64,000 nucleotides of DNA from Persicaria tinctoria (Eukaryota; Streptophyta; Magnoliopsida; Caryophyllales; Polygonaceae): the NCBI GenBank assembly GCA_037127255.1, contig JBANSL010000012.1:34773115-34837114 (forward strand), in the 5' to 3' direction. Under the pieces are notes generated by a model. That model did no database searches and was not told the DNA's origin. It worked only from the letters and a program-made list of their open reading frames with translations. A program made the position numbers and the translations under genes. Shown here in pieces: positions 1 to 11,954 of this stretch (the stretch's first letter is position 1; every line of letters begins with the position of its first letter).

Positions 1-3000
1 CTTACAGACGACTCGACAGTTATAAAAAGCCTTGATGGAGAAACAGCACTTCTGTATTGTTCTTTGTAATTAAGGACAGAAGCCCATGCCCTCACAACAG
101 AGAAAGTGACTTCAAAATCTTCTTCAAGGGATTTAAAATCAGCTCTAATAACTTCAACAGATGAATTCTTAAATAGAACTTCACTGCAATAGGCAACGAA
201 CAAATTATAAGAAATAAATATACCTCAAATTAATTTAAATATAATAAAATAACTAAAGTAAAAAGGGACAAAAAAAAGAAAAAGAGGAAAAATGCTTACA
301 CATCAGAAGCTGATTTCTTAGACAAATATGCACAAATGCAACGCTCAATGTCAGACACACGTTCATTCACATCAACAACCCTGGAATAGTAAGGACTCTT
401 CAAAGAATCAGCAGGTTTTGAAACCCTCTTCCCTCCAACCTCTTTCTGATTTTCATCGGCAGCACAACCCCTGGTGGACCTACGTAAAGGCATGACAACA
501 GGAGATTTTTGCTTCTTTTTATACACTATAGGGGTTGCACAATGAGTATCCCTTGATGTTGATATGCCTAAAGAAGAAGCAACATCTCCGCCAGAATATT
601 CTTTGGCAATATTGACAACAGAAGTAGGAACCCCAGGGGCACCCCCGGCAACAGACGGTGCATCTCTAATATCTTTTTGTGCATCAGCATTGGGCTTGTG
701 TGCAGATACAAAACCCTTTTGTGCAGACTTATCAGACTTGGTAACATCTTTGACAATTGCTTCTTCAGAGGATTTTTTTTGTGATTGGAAAGCAGGATCA
801 GAACCAAATATATCAAATGATGGCTCACTGGGAAGATTCATAGGCATAGTCCCCTTACCTTTAAATACTGCAGAATCACTCTTCTTCCCATCATCACATT
901 CACTCTCAAAACAACCACCACCAAGCCCGCCCCCCGATACATTCCCAGGTGGACAAAAAGTTTGATCAGTCTGACCGGACGATTGCATCTTACATTTATT
1001 AATGTAAGCTAACTCAATTTGTGTAATAGCTTCCAAAAACACAGGATCTGACCATAAGGGATCTTGGGATGTCAACCACTCAGAAGCAGTGGGGTTGACA
1101 ATATTAGGATGGTCTACGGGGGAGGAAGAAACCTTATCACCATCAAACTCCAAACCCATCAGCTTCTTGGCAGCGTTACTGAGGGTTTTAACCATTTCAT
1201 TCTCTTTAAATTCAGGAGGAATTTTATCAGCCAAAGCAACAAACTCAGAAATGGAAGTAGCAAGAGCAACAGTTTTTTGAGCAAAGGATTGAATAAAATT
1301 CTACAAGGGGGAGGAACGCACACAAAACACAACACACAAACAAACACAACAAATATCAAATAAAACACCTTTAATATTATAAAAAAAAATATACTTAAAA
1401 TAAAGAATAGCAGAAACCTCAATAGGCGAAACTTGTGGATTGTCAGGAGGAGCAGCTGAAGGGGCAGCACATGGAGATTTAGGGTTATATGCAGGAACAG
1501 ATTGACGTTCCTTAATTCTGCCACGTCCAAAGCCTCCACTGGAAAGATCATCATCTTCGCGCTGCCGAAGCATAGGTGATGTCAACCCCATGAAAACAGG
1601 GAAAGACCGAGTTACTCTCCTCGACGAAGTACTTGAAAATAACTTCACCCTATCAATATAAAACAGCTACCAAACACAACCAAACAACAACAAACACGCA
1701 AGTGAGAACACAGACTATAAAACACACAAGACAGGTTGCTATAATACAAACACATAAAAGTATTGAGTGAAAATGAGAAGGAAAAAAAGGTAAAACAAAT
1801 ACTCACAATGAGGAAGAGAATAGGACCTCGAAACTGACTGGTTTTGTTCTTCTCCCATATTTTTTTGGAATCCACTAAGCTTTCGAGAACAAAAGCACAC
1901 CAATTCAACTCTTTGAAGTCCTCGTTCCCAGATAAGACTTTAACCAAATTGTGATTAACATTGCCATTTTGAATACTGTCCACAAGCAATGAATCAAATA
2001 ACACAGCAAAGTTGATGACAAATTTATCACCAACATCGGCATCAGCAACCATATTATCAATAAGAACAGAAGGATTAATGGAATCACCAGCAGAAAACAA
2101 ACTCTTCCACTTCGTAAGAACATCTGACTTCTCTTTCGAAGTTTTCCTACATATCAAATTCTTGCCCATAGGCAAACCTAATGTAATATGGACATCAAGC
2201 TCAGAAATATCTAACCTACTACCATCAACCAATACCAAGCAGCATCGATTGGCATCAAACTGCTCCACCAACCAATAGCAAAGACACAGAGGAAGATACT
2301 GAATTTCCAAATCCAACAAAGACCCAAACCCAATCCGCTTAATACACTCCTTTTGTTTATCAGTAAATCTACCCAATGCACAAACAAACGCACGAGGATT
2401 TGACCTTGTTTTCAAAGATGGGTGTTGGTTAGCTCGTCTAACTCGCGGCTTCTTAACAAAAACAGCACCAGCCCCACCATCTTGGGGGACATTTGTGGTT
2501 TGAATCGGCACATCAGAAGCTACTGATTGAACATTAGCCACTTCAGACTGCAAATTTTCTACAACAGGTGGTTGCCCTTCATTCTCAACAGAAACATCAG
2601 CTGCTACAGGAACATCATCAGTTATGGTATGCTGGGGATTAGTAGACAAAGCTTCAGTGCTAGGGCCTACAGAAGCATCTTTGGATGAACACCCTTTACT
2701 ATAATCAACTTCCCTTGATTTACGTATTAGAGGAACATTATCTTGTGATTCAACCTCAGATGACACTCCTTCAACGTCAGATACAGAAAACCCGGGAGAA
2801 TCACGTGCCAGATCAATAGCTTTAGGAACAGAACGAGGGGGCCGTGATTTCTTAACACGTTTTGAACGATATGGAACAACAGCTAGAGCTTCACCACCAG
2901 CCTTGGACCTTGTTCTTTTCCCTATAAGGAACAAAAATATAAAAATATAAGCAGACAACAAAAACTAACAACAACTAAATTCAGTCTAAGTAGCAATAAA

Positions 3001-3373
3001 TATATCAAATCTACAAAGAATAATAAATGAACACCAGAAACAAACATAAACCGAACACCAAATATAGTATAAACACAAATGCACAATGAATAGTAAGAAT
3101 AGGAAACACTGACGATCATAAACGAGTATAAAACATAAAGTATGATAACAATAAACACATAATCACAAGAATAACAAAACGAAACAGCTTGAATAAGAAA
3201 AGGAACAGAACAATTACACAAATACCCAGCAATGAGGCGAAAATCGCTGAAAAAAATGGCAATAAACAAAAACGCACAATTTCGAAGAGAATAAAAACCC
3301 TAAAAAACAGGACAACTCAAATAGAAGCGAATGACAACGATTCATTGAGCATACCGACTGATGAACTTGACAT
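1..3373 (-). CDS. ULP1-like cysteine protease gene A, 3' end outside the window
   Basis: Minus-strand gene with five visible exons in consistent phase and no stops: 3355-3373 (tentative start MSSSSV), 1807-2921, 1418-1666, 300-1300 and 6-183; the last ends at a GTAAG donor and the gene continues off the left edge. Exon 2 begins with a basic, disordered stretch. Next comes a plant-specific alpha-helical region (IGFGSLLDLEIQYLPL, later LDVHITLGLPMG and LNWCAFVLESLVDSKKIW) that is closely matched in gene B at 14-20 kb. Exon 4 is a long low-complexity linker ending in LKSPYYSRVV. Exon 5 (VRAWASVLNYKE) starts the C48 peptidase region. Exon 3 (249 nt) and exon 5 (178 nt) are exactly as long as their gene B counterparts. 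The catalytic His and Cys lie outside the window. By homology it is a SUMO-type isopeptidase carried by a MULE; function is inferred. Confidence 0.72.
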
Positions 3374-3589
3374 GTTGAAACGACGACTCCAAAAACACAG
3401 CAAAAACCTCGCCGAAGATCAAGTACACCGATGAGCGACAAAGCGAACGAGAAAGAGAAAGGAAGAACGGAGATAGCGAATGGATCTAAAACCAGCAAAA
3501 AGAGAGGAACCGGGTTTTTAAAAAAATAAAGCCCAACGCATAACAGGCCCGCGGGTGATTAAAAGTAATCCGAGTCCAGGTGTATTAAT

Positions 3590-3651
3590 TAAGTTGATTT
3601 TACACGTTAAGCTCATTTTACACATTAAGGATATTTTACATTTGAAGCAAT

Positions 3652-3654
<3 letters not shown>
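3590..3654. mobile_element. Right terminus of the MULE-like element carrying gene A
   Basis: Read inward from the (TA)n tract, this end is GGGATTGCTTCAAATG followed by three spaced copies of a TTAA(T/C)GTGTAAAAT-like unit. The same end pattern recurs at 3725-3790 and, inverted, at 5838-5896, so it is a terminal inverted repeat family. The partner left end lies outside the window. Confidence 0.7.

Positions 3655-3724
<70 letters not shown>
3655..3724. repeat. (TA)n microsatellite between two element ends
   Basis: About 70 bp of uninterrupted TA dinucleotides, flanked immediately on both sides by outward-facing ends of the same TIR family. It probably represents the insertion target plus target-site duplications. 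Confidence 0.95.
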
Positions 3725-3728
<4 letters not shown>

Positions 3729-4004
3729 TTACTTCAAATGTAAAAAGTCCTTAAAGTGTAAAATAGGCTTATTGTGTAAAATTTGCTAATGGGCCTAATT
3801 TAATTACTATTGGGCCTAATTTAATTACTAATGGGCCTAATTTAATTACTAATGGGCCTAATTTCATGAGTAGGATGTCTGCCCCCCCTGCCCATGCGTG
3901 TGCCCCCCCTTATCGGACCCGATTTTTTTATTTAAAAAAAAAATTATTTTTTTTTTTATTTTTTTTTTTTGCCCAGAATTTTTTTTTTCGTGATAGCACT
4001 TTCT

Positions 4005-4430
4005 GCTGTGCAAGTATAACTTGCTTTTGTGCACATATAACATCTTATTGTGCAAATATAAGTTTATTTTGTGCAGACAAATAATTCATTATGGGGTAAA
4101 TAGGTAAATTCGCCTATTTCAATTATAAATTTTTTTAATTGAAATATGTTTAATTTATGGGTAAATTGGTAAAAATGTCTAATTTTATGGGTAAATGCAC
4201 TTTTTCCCGTTTTCGATACCTTTTGTGCAACTGTGGAGTGCATTTGTGCAACTGTGGAGTGCATTTGTGCAACTGTGAAGTACATTTGTGCAAGTGTAAA
4301 GTGCATTTGTGCAACTTTAATTGTGCAAATTTAAAGTATGATACAATTGTGCAAATTTAAACTACAATTGTGCAAAAGTAAGATACAATTGTGCAGATGA
4401 ATAATACAATTGTGCAAATGTAAGATTATA
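4005..4430 (+). repeat. Dispersed TTGTGCA word array
   Basis: About 13 copies of TTGTGCA(A/C), nearly all in one orientation, spaced about 20-25 bp apart between 4030 and 4420. The first ones are followed by an AACTGTGGAGTGCA-like phrase. The open frame here simply reflects the 22-bp periodicity. It resembles the TGAACC arrays of element B in style but uses a different word. Confidence 0.85.
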
Positions 4431-4689
4431 ATGGGCATTAATAAGTCAAAAGATTTGCTTTTGAAATCGATGTTTTAATTTTGTTTTTTTTTTTACTTTT
4501 GAGAGTTTGGGTTCACCTCTCGGATAATTTAGGTTGATAAATGTAAGTTTGAAATCGATTTTTTTACGTATAAGCTTTTGAAATCAAAGTTCATAAATAA
4601 GATTAAAATGTGCATAATTAAGGTTAAAAAGTGAATAAGTTAGATTATAATGTGCATGATTAACAATTTGCGATTGTTGCGCTCTTGTC

Positions 4690-4775
4690 TATTATGTAAC
4701 CTATGTGGGATTTGAACCCACATCTTTTGTGCAAACGCACATTGCTCTACCAATTGAGCTAATAGGCTAAATTAT
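4690..4775 (-). repeat. tRNA-like sequence (not a functional tRNA)
   Basis: Read on the minus strand it shows an A-box/D-arm (TAGCTCAATTGGTAGAGC) and a B-box/T-arm (GGGTTCAAATCCC). The anticodon arm (TGTGC/GCACA with a 4-base loop) is too short for a canonical 7-base loop. Closely related copies lie at 51.3 and 51.7 kb. Best read as a tRNA-derived repeat. Confidence 0.65.
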
Positions 4776-4810
4776 GATTTTTATGCTAAAATAGAAGAAC
4801 CTAATCGACC

Positions 4811-5290
4811 TAAAGCATATTGGAATAAAATTCTAAAATTCAATTAGTTCATGATTCACAATCAATTTGACAATGCTATGAACATGAAATTAGCTCCAAA
4901 TCAACCCAACAACACAACCATATCATCAATTTCAATCAATTTGGCTTTTGGAAAAAAGCCCCAAATTCTAAAGCATATCGCATTATAAAATTCTAAAATC
5001 CAATTAGCTAATGATCTATAAACAATTTGACAATGCTATGAACATGAAATTAGCTCAAAATCAACCCAACAACACAACTATATCATCAATTTCAATCAAT
5101 TTGGCTTTCGGAAAAAAGCCCCAAATTCTAAAACATATCGCAACCTAAAATTCTAAAATTCAATTAGATCATGATCCATAAACAATTTGACAATGATATG
5201 AACATGAAATTAGCTCAAAATCAACCCAACAACACAACCATATCATCAATTTCAATCAATTTGGCTTTTGGCAAAAAGCCCCAATTTCCG
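4811..5290. repeat. Three tandem copies of a 159-bp unit
   Basis: Units begin near 4811, 4969 and 5129 (spacing 158 and 160 bp), each starting TAAAGCATAT (with one change in the third) and ending with a GCCCCAAATT phrase. They differ by a few percent by eye. No coding potential. Confidence 0.85.
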
Positions 5291-5449
5291 CTCCTAAATC
5301 AAACCCTAGGTTTTCAATCTCAACCTAAATCATTCAAACAATTTAAATTGATGTAATAAACAAGTTTAGGGTTAGAAATCATACCAAATTCGAGTTGAAA
5401 CAAGAAGCAAAATCGGGATTTCGAAGGTATTCCGAGCCAAAAGCACCGA

Positions 5450-5810
5450 TTAGCGCCGTTGGGGAAGATGGCTCGGTGTGGGCTCGGCTGGGCACGAACC
5501 AAGGGGGTTCCGGGCTCGGTGGGTGCGCCTGAGGGAGGGGGTTCGATCTGGTCGGGGCTGGTGGCCGGAGGTGGCTCGTGGGTGGCGTGGGAGGCCGACA
5601 ACCGAAGCTGCTGATGGCTCGACGGTCCTGCGATGGGGTGGGCGCGTCTGGGTGCGTCTGGGCTCAAACCAAGCCAAGTCTGGGCTCGGTAGGTGCGCAC
5701 AGCGGCGGGCTCGAGTGCGGCTCGGGGTTGGTGGCCGGAGGTGCCTCGAGGTGGGTGTGGGAGGCCGAGAGAGAAGGTCGATGGTGAGTCTCCGTTTGAA
5801 ATCCGACGGT
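5450..5810. other. GC-rich segment with internal duplication, possibly captured gene DNA
   Basis: An abrupt GC-rich block in an AT-rich element. Two segments (about 5549-5596 and 5722-5770) repeat the same phrase (TGGTGGCCGGAGGTG and GGGAGGCCGA), so it contains a tandem duplication of about 175 bp. Open frames exist on both strands but none resembles a known domain. GC-rich 5' gene pieces are typical Pack-MULE cargo; that origin is inference only. Confidence 0.4.
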
Positions 5811-5908
5811 GAGCGCGCCTTTTGATTAAAAAAAACACATTTTACACGTTAAGCATATTTTACACGTTAAGGAGTTTTTACATTTTAAAGCTTCCCTATA
5901 TATATATA

Positions 5909-6611
5909 TAGATCTTGTTTAACCATGTTACATTACATGATTAACAGGAAATTAAACCACCTTAATTGACTGTAAAGACTACATACAAACATGATCCACC
6001 CACTTATCATTCCCCTCTTATAGCTTTACAAGACTATATACATAGATCTAGGAACCTTGGCCCCATGAAATCTGTTGCTAATAGATCCACCAGCGCCGGC
6101 ATGTAGATAATCGAGCAGCCCAGCCGAGATGGAGTTCAGAACCCCCACGGCAATCAGGGCTGATGGTCCACGGTTTATGATGTAAGACCATTCTATGAAT
6201 TAATCTGGCAAGATGTGCATGAATCGAGTCGATAGGATCATGCCCGAGGCCAAGAAGGCCAAGAAGGCATTCACGGAGAAGGGGCTGAAATTGCAAACGG
6301 GGAAGAGGAACGAGGATAGGGTTTTGGAGTGCTCCTTGACCTCTCTGACTTCTGCGACTATCAGCGCCGATACTCCGCCCCGTCCTCGGCGCCGGCGAGT
6401 CTCGTTGGGAAGACGCTCGACAGAGGGGCTGCTAATGGTGGGAGAGGAGGAGATGTGAGGATTCGTGGGAGGAAGAACGTGCAGTGGATGTGATTTATTG
6501 AAAGGAAGAGAAGCGCGTGAATGATTTTTTTTCCTTTAAAAATTCAGACCTATTTCCACCAATCAAAATGTTTCTTTCCTTCTCACCGGTATATAGTATT
6601 CTCACTTGAAC

Positions 6612-6618
<7 letters not shown>
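5909..6618. mobile_element. MULE fragment with one recognisable right terminus
   Basis: 6541-6618 reads, inward from the TA tract, GGGTAGGGTTCAAGTGAGAA, later GTGAGAAGGAAAG and TTTGATTGG. It is nearly identical to the right end of element D (33780-33844) and related to the left end of element B (6676). No matching left end was found. The interior (6090-6470) has a GC-rich short open frame (MPEAKKAKKAFTEKGL) of unknown origin. Confidence 0.6.

Positions 6619-6675
<57 letters not shown>
6619..6675. repeat. (TA)n tract between two related MULE ends
   Basis: About 57 bp of TA. On its left is the right end of one element, on its right the left end of element B, both of the GTGAGAAGGAAAGAAG terminal family. 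Confidence 0.93.
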
Positions 6676-6677
<2 letters not shown>

Positions 6678-6942
6678 TCGGGTTCGGGTGCAAAGGACCC
6701 CAATAGTGAGAAGGAAAGAAGCTTTGTGATTGGCTGAAAAACGCAACTACCACGCGCCTCCGTTTTTGCCCACTCGCAGTATAGCGCGTCATCCCACGCG
6801 TCTTTTATAAAAGGTGTATTATTTTCCCCTCTTTTTTCTGTTTATCTCCTTTCTTCTTTTTCCAAGCTACAAAGACCCCGATTTTCGACCTTTCCTCTCA
6901 GATCTGCGACTTTAATCTTCGAATTCCCTCTTCGTATCATCG

Positions 6943-9900
6943 ATGACAATCGAAGAACTTGAATCTCAAGATGTGGATCGTGAAATAGAGAACATCTTCT
7001 CAAATTCTGGAAATCAAAACATGGTTAATGGTGTCGACATATCTGCTGGTGCTACTGCGCCTTCGATTGAAACAGGTATCAGCAACAACAATGATAAATT
7101 ATATTTGTAATTGATCTTCCTTCTATTAAATTACCTCAATTATGATGAACCACTTCCTATTACAAACCTAATTGCAGATATGGAATGAGTTATGATAAAC
7201 ACTATTTGTTGTACGTACATGCGGCACCACATATTATTGTAACTGTTATGTCTACTTACAATGGTGATTGCATTAATCTTTCATTGTCGAAATAATTTAT
7301 CGATGTTTTACGATTCAGTTGTAGAGAATCATTACTCATATATTAATGCTGAACACTCTCCTGGTGAAAATACTGAACCATATATGATGTTTATATTGAA
7401 CTTCCTATTTTCCTGAACTGCTCTGTATATAATGAACAAATTCTTGTTGTGGCTGCAAACATCTATCTGCTATTTACATTGAACCTTTTTTATTTAATAT
7501 ACAGATGAGGAATGCTTGTTTTATCATCATACATCCTGGTTGTTATAATGAACCACGTTCTGAACCACATTCAATTATATATACTGGACCACTTCTTGAT
7601 ATTCACATTGAACACATAACCAAACTCAATAATTCACAGTTGTAAAATTATAAACACAAATGATGAACCCATTCTCTGTTCTATCTCTGAACCACGTGCT
7701 AAAAATAACTCTGAACCAAACTTAGAATAGTGAACAACCTAAGTTATATCTCTGAACCACATCCTGAAATAACTCTGAACCAACCTCAATAATTCACAAT
7801 TGTATATTCTGTTATCATCATACATCCTAGTTGTTATAGTGAACCACGTTCTGAACCATTCCTTGATATACACTGAATCAAATTCAATTATATATACTGA
7901 ACCACTTCTTGATATTAACATTGAACACATCACCAAACTCAATAATTCACAGTTGTAAAATTACAAACACAAATGCTGACCCCCATTCTCTGTTCTATCT
8001 CTGAACCACGTGCTAAAAATAACTCTGAACCAAACTTAGAATAGTGAACAACCCTCAGTTATATCTCTGAACCACATCCTGAAATAACTCTGAACCAACC
8101 TCAATAATTCACAATTGTATATTCTGTTATCATCATACATCCTAGTTGTTATAGTGAACCACGTTCTGAACCATTCCTTGATATACACTGATTCAAATTC
8201 AATTATATATACTGAACCACTTCTTGATATTTACATTGAACCCTTTCACCAAACTCAATAATTCCCAGTTGTAAAATTATAAACACAAATGCTGAACCCA
8301 TTCTCAGTTATATCTCTGAACCACATTCTGAAATTACTCTGAACCAACCTCAATAATTCACAATTATATATGCTATTATATACACTGAATCACTTCCTGA
8401 ACCATTTCCTTGGCCACCTCCTATTATATACACTGAATCAAATTCAATTATATATACTGAACGACTTCTTGATATTTACATTGAACCCATCACCAAACTC
8501 AATAATTCACAGTTGTAGAATTACAAACACAAATGATGAACCCATTCTCTGTCCTATCTCTGAACCACGTGCTAAAAATAACTCTGAACCAAGCTCAGAA
8601 TGTTGAACAACCGTCAGTTATATCTCTGAACTATATTCTGAACTAACTCTGAACCAACCTCAATAATTCACAATTATATATGCTATTATCATCATACATC
8701 CTAGTTGTTATGGTGAACCACTTTCTGAACCATTCCTTGATATACACTGAATCAAATTCAATTATATATAATGAACCTCTTCTTGATATTTAACATTTGA
8801 AGAATGCTTTTATTGTTATTCATTGTAGTTAATGTGATGAACCCCTTTTCGATATTAGTGTTGAACCAATTCCTTGTATGTACACTGAACCCCCTCCCCT
8901 TTTAAATGTCTTCAAACAAGATACAAATTACAATGCAAGTCCAGTTGCCGCCTTACCACCAGAGGTTGGTTCGTCGTCAAAGAAGACTGTTATTTTGGAG
9001 ATATCACCTGGGAATTCAAAATATTGGGTGCCAATATGTGATGATCAGTTGAAACCTACTTTAGGGAGCATTTTTAATACTCTTGGTGAGGGTTCAAAGG
9101 CGTATGAGATGTATGCTTCAATTTGTGGTTTTGACACTCGATACAGCACGCAGTCCAGATCAGGGGGTGTTGTACGGTTGAAGTATATAGTGTGCAACAG
9201 AGAGGGTGTGAAAAATGGAAAAAACTCAACAGGAAAAAAGAACACACTGTCGGACAGGTGTGGTTGTAAGGCTAAAATCATTTTCACAAGGACAACAGAT
9301 GGAAAATATAGGGTGAGGGCGTTTGAAGAACGCCACACGCATGAACTTAGAGATAAGTTTACAGGAAAATTTGCAAAGTCTAACTTCAAGTTGGAGATGA
9401 TTCATAGGAAATTTGTTTTAGATTGTGCTCAAACGAAGATTGGTGCTGTTAGAGCTCATAAGCTCTATGAAACAATGATGGGAGGGTATTCAGAGGCTGC
9501 TGCAACTGTTGCCTAGTTCAAAAATTTCAAACGAGATTTGATGGCTTACATGAAAGATTCTGATGCTCAGATGTTGATAAACCGTTTGACAACCAAGAAG
9601 GAGATGTGCAGTGCATTTTACTTCAACTATGCTGTTGATGAAGAGGACAAATTGAAAATGATATTTTGGGCAGATCCAGTATCAAGGAAAAATTTCTCTA
9701 TATATGGAGATGTTGTCATATTTGATTCTACCTACAGAACAAATAGGTGCGTGTTTCCCATTAATTATATGTTGAACCACTCTTCTAAATGTTACTGAAG
9801 CACTTCCTCCTTGTGTTGTTGAACCACTATTTCTTTTTTTTAACCAATCATTCTCTCTATCTTAATGAACCATAAACAAAGCTATATACTAAACCACTAT

Positions 9901-11550
9901 CTCTTTTTATTGGTAAACAAATCTCTCTTGTATTATTGAACCATTTTGTTTTTGTAGTGAACCATAAAATCTTATATATGATACAACACTTTTTGATATG
10001 CATTCTAATCACATTTTGATACCTCATGCTAAGGGCTGTTTATTTATGTACATTGAATAAACCTTAAAAGTAATGACCAACTATTTTTTGAATGTTTCAG
10101 ATATAATATGGTGTTTTCCCCATTCAGTGGTGTAGACAACCACAACAAATGCGTCACATTTGCAGCTGGTTTGATAGTGAATGAAGATATCTCATCATAC
10201 TCGTGGATGTTTCAAAATTATAAAGAGGCAATGAGTGCTGCACCCAGGCTTTTGGTGACTGATCAAGACCCGTCTATGAAGGCTGCAGCTAAGTCTATAT
10301 AACCTACCACAGATCACCGATATTGCATGTGGCATATAATGTGTAAGATACCAGAAAGAGTTGGCACCAGTTTAAGCAAATGTTCAGCTTTTAGACAAAA
10401 GTTAGATGCTGCAGTGTGGAATGATGAAATTGAACCAGAAGAGTTTGAAGAGATGTGGAAATCTATTATTGAAGAGTACCAATTAAAGGAGAATGATTGG
10501 TTGAGAAATATCTTTAGCATCAGAGAGTCCTGGATTCCAGCGTATAGTAAACATGTACCTCTAAGTCGAGTGGGCATAACTACATCAGTTGCAGAATCTC
10601 AAAATAAGTTCTTTAAGATGTATACAGATAAGTTCTTCAGTTTGGTTGAGTTGCTGATGCATTACGATACTGCTATTTAAAGTCAAAGACACAACCAAAC
10701 TCTGTTAAATATTACTGATCAGACAAAATCTCCAGACATCTTGACTGATTCAGCTATGGAGAAATATTGTGCATCAATATTTACATTGCATGCCTTCCGA
10801 AAGATTCAGTTAGAAATGAAGGCCAGGTGTCGTGTTATCAATGTTACAGAAACAGAGGAGAAACATTTGTTTACTTTAAGAGATGTTTCTGGTATAAAAT
10901 GCTTCCAAGTTGAATACGATACTGCTACACGGTTCACAAAATGTGATTGTGTCATGTTTATGAGAGAAGGTTTACCATGTCGCCATGTTTTCCTAGTATT
11001 GAAGGACTTGGGCATACCCAAATTGCCTGAGAATTTGGTTTTGCTGAGATGGACAAAGGACGCGGCCTTATCTCCAATATTCAAAATTGATGATGTGGTT
11101 TTCCAGCAATGTGCACAGATTGATGCATGTAAATTGTTAAGAAGTGAAGTTCTTACAAAGGTCCATAATTGCTTGTCATTGATTGATAAAGATGAAGAAA
11201 ATTTGAAGAAGCTTAGTGATTGGATGGATGTATATATTGATTCGGTGAAAGAAGTGCTTAAACATGATGGCCAGCTAGTTGATAGACAAAAGCTAATGGA
11301 AGATTTTGTTGGTGTGAAAGTTCCAGATGACGTTGTAGTAAAGGACCCAGTAAAAGCAAGTAATAAAGGCAGTGGGAAGAGATTGAAAGGTGGAAAAGAG
11401 AAGGCAATGGACAAGAAGAAGAAGAAAACAAAAAGAATGTGTAAAGAATGCAACAAACTAGCATTCCATGACAGCAGAAACTGCAGGAAGATTCAGGAAG
11501 AGAAGCAGAAGATGGAAGAGATTAAAAGGGCTGCTGGTAATATTTCATAA
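6943..11550 (+). pseudogene. FAR1/FHY3-type MULE transposase, three in-frame stops
   Basis: A likely first exon 6943-7075 (MTIEELESQDVDREIE, donor GGTATC) is separated by a repeat-filled intron from the FAR1 DNA-binding exon near 8850-9746 (YEMYASICGF; RCGCKAKI; ERHTHEL) and a final exon 10101-11550. The GTGCG donor at 9747 and the CAG acceptor before 10101 join in phase (TNRYNMVFSPF). Visible domains: MULE DDE core with DSTY (first Asp) and LLVTDQD (second Asp), a CMWHI segment, a SWIM zinc finger (CDCVMFM...GLPCRH) and a Lys-rich Cys/His C-terminus. Three stops interrupt the frame at 9514, 10300 and 10678, each in otherwise conserved context, so the copy is dead. It would have bound element ends and cut and joined DNA. 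Confidence 0.85.
7555..8790. repeat. About four tandem copies of a 315-bp unit
   Basis: The phrase TATATACTGAACCACTTC (or a close variant) recurs near 7572, 7889, 8207, 8450 and 8762, giving spacings of about 317, 318, 243 and 312 bp; one unit is shortened. Each unit holds eight or more TGAACC words. It lies inside the inferred first intron of the transposase gene. Confidence 0.75.
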
Positions 11551-11954
11551 AAAAATGCATTTAAGTTTTCTTTACTGGTGTTAACAATTTGTTATTTTCA
11601 TTTCTGACATGAACGTCTATTTCCCAGTTTGATGAACCCACATACTATGCTCTCTTTGAACATCATGTTAAGTGATATCCCTGGACCAATTTTATGAGTC
11701 TTTATCAACACCTGCATGTAGTGTCTTAAACTTATGTTAAATGCGTGAAGTCAGGGATAGAAGAGATCGCTGGGTCACTTGTTTAGATTGCAACTGAATC
11801 GTATTCTACTATATCCCTGAATAGTCAACAAATAATTGTATAAAGTAGATATAATTTATGTCAAATGAAACATTACATTATATTATAATTTTATAGATTA
11901 ATAAAATTAAAATCAAACTGTATATATTACATTAAACTAAATCTTACATTAAAT

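Larger units (their letters stand above)
3725..5896. mobile_element. Non-autonomous MULE-like element A2
   Basis: The left end (GGGTTTACTTCAAATG, then three GTGTAAAAT-type units) is matched in inverted orientation by 5838-5896, giving imperfect TIRs of about 60 bp flanked by TA runs. Inside are, in order: four short direct copies of an ATGGGCCTAATTT-type phrase (3787-3865), a field of TTGTGCA words (4005-4430), a tRNA-like sequence (4690-4775), three 159-bp tandem repeats (4811-5290) and a GC-rich segment (5450-5810). No recognisable protein is encoded. It has the same TIR family as the element carrying gene A. Confidence 0.7.

Noticed and set aside
3864..4360. Several short open frames (Phe/Lys-rich, and a Cys-Asn repeat peptide)
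   Set aside because: They arise from T runs and from the 22-bp TTGTGCA repeat; no domain, codon bias or homologue is evident.
5320..5838. 172-aa minus-strand frame, rich in Pro, Arg and Ala
   Set aside because: It is produced by GC-rich, duplicated DNA open on both strands; no family resemblance.
6521..6706. Open frame through the (TA)n tract
   Set aside because: The Tyr-Ile repeat is a microsatellite translation.
10806..11456. 216-aa minus-strand frame
   Set aside because: Antisense shadow of the transposase C-terminus (Lys-rich sense, Phe/Leu-rich antisense).
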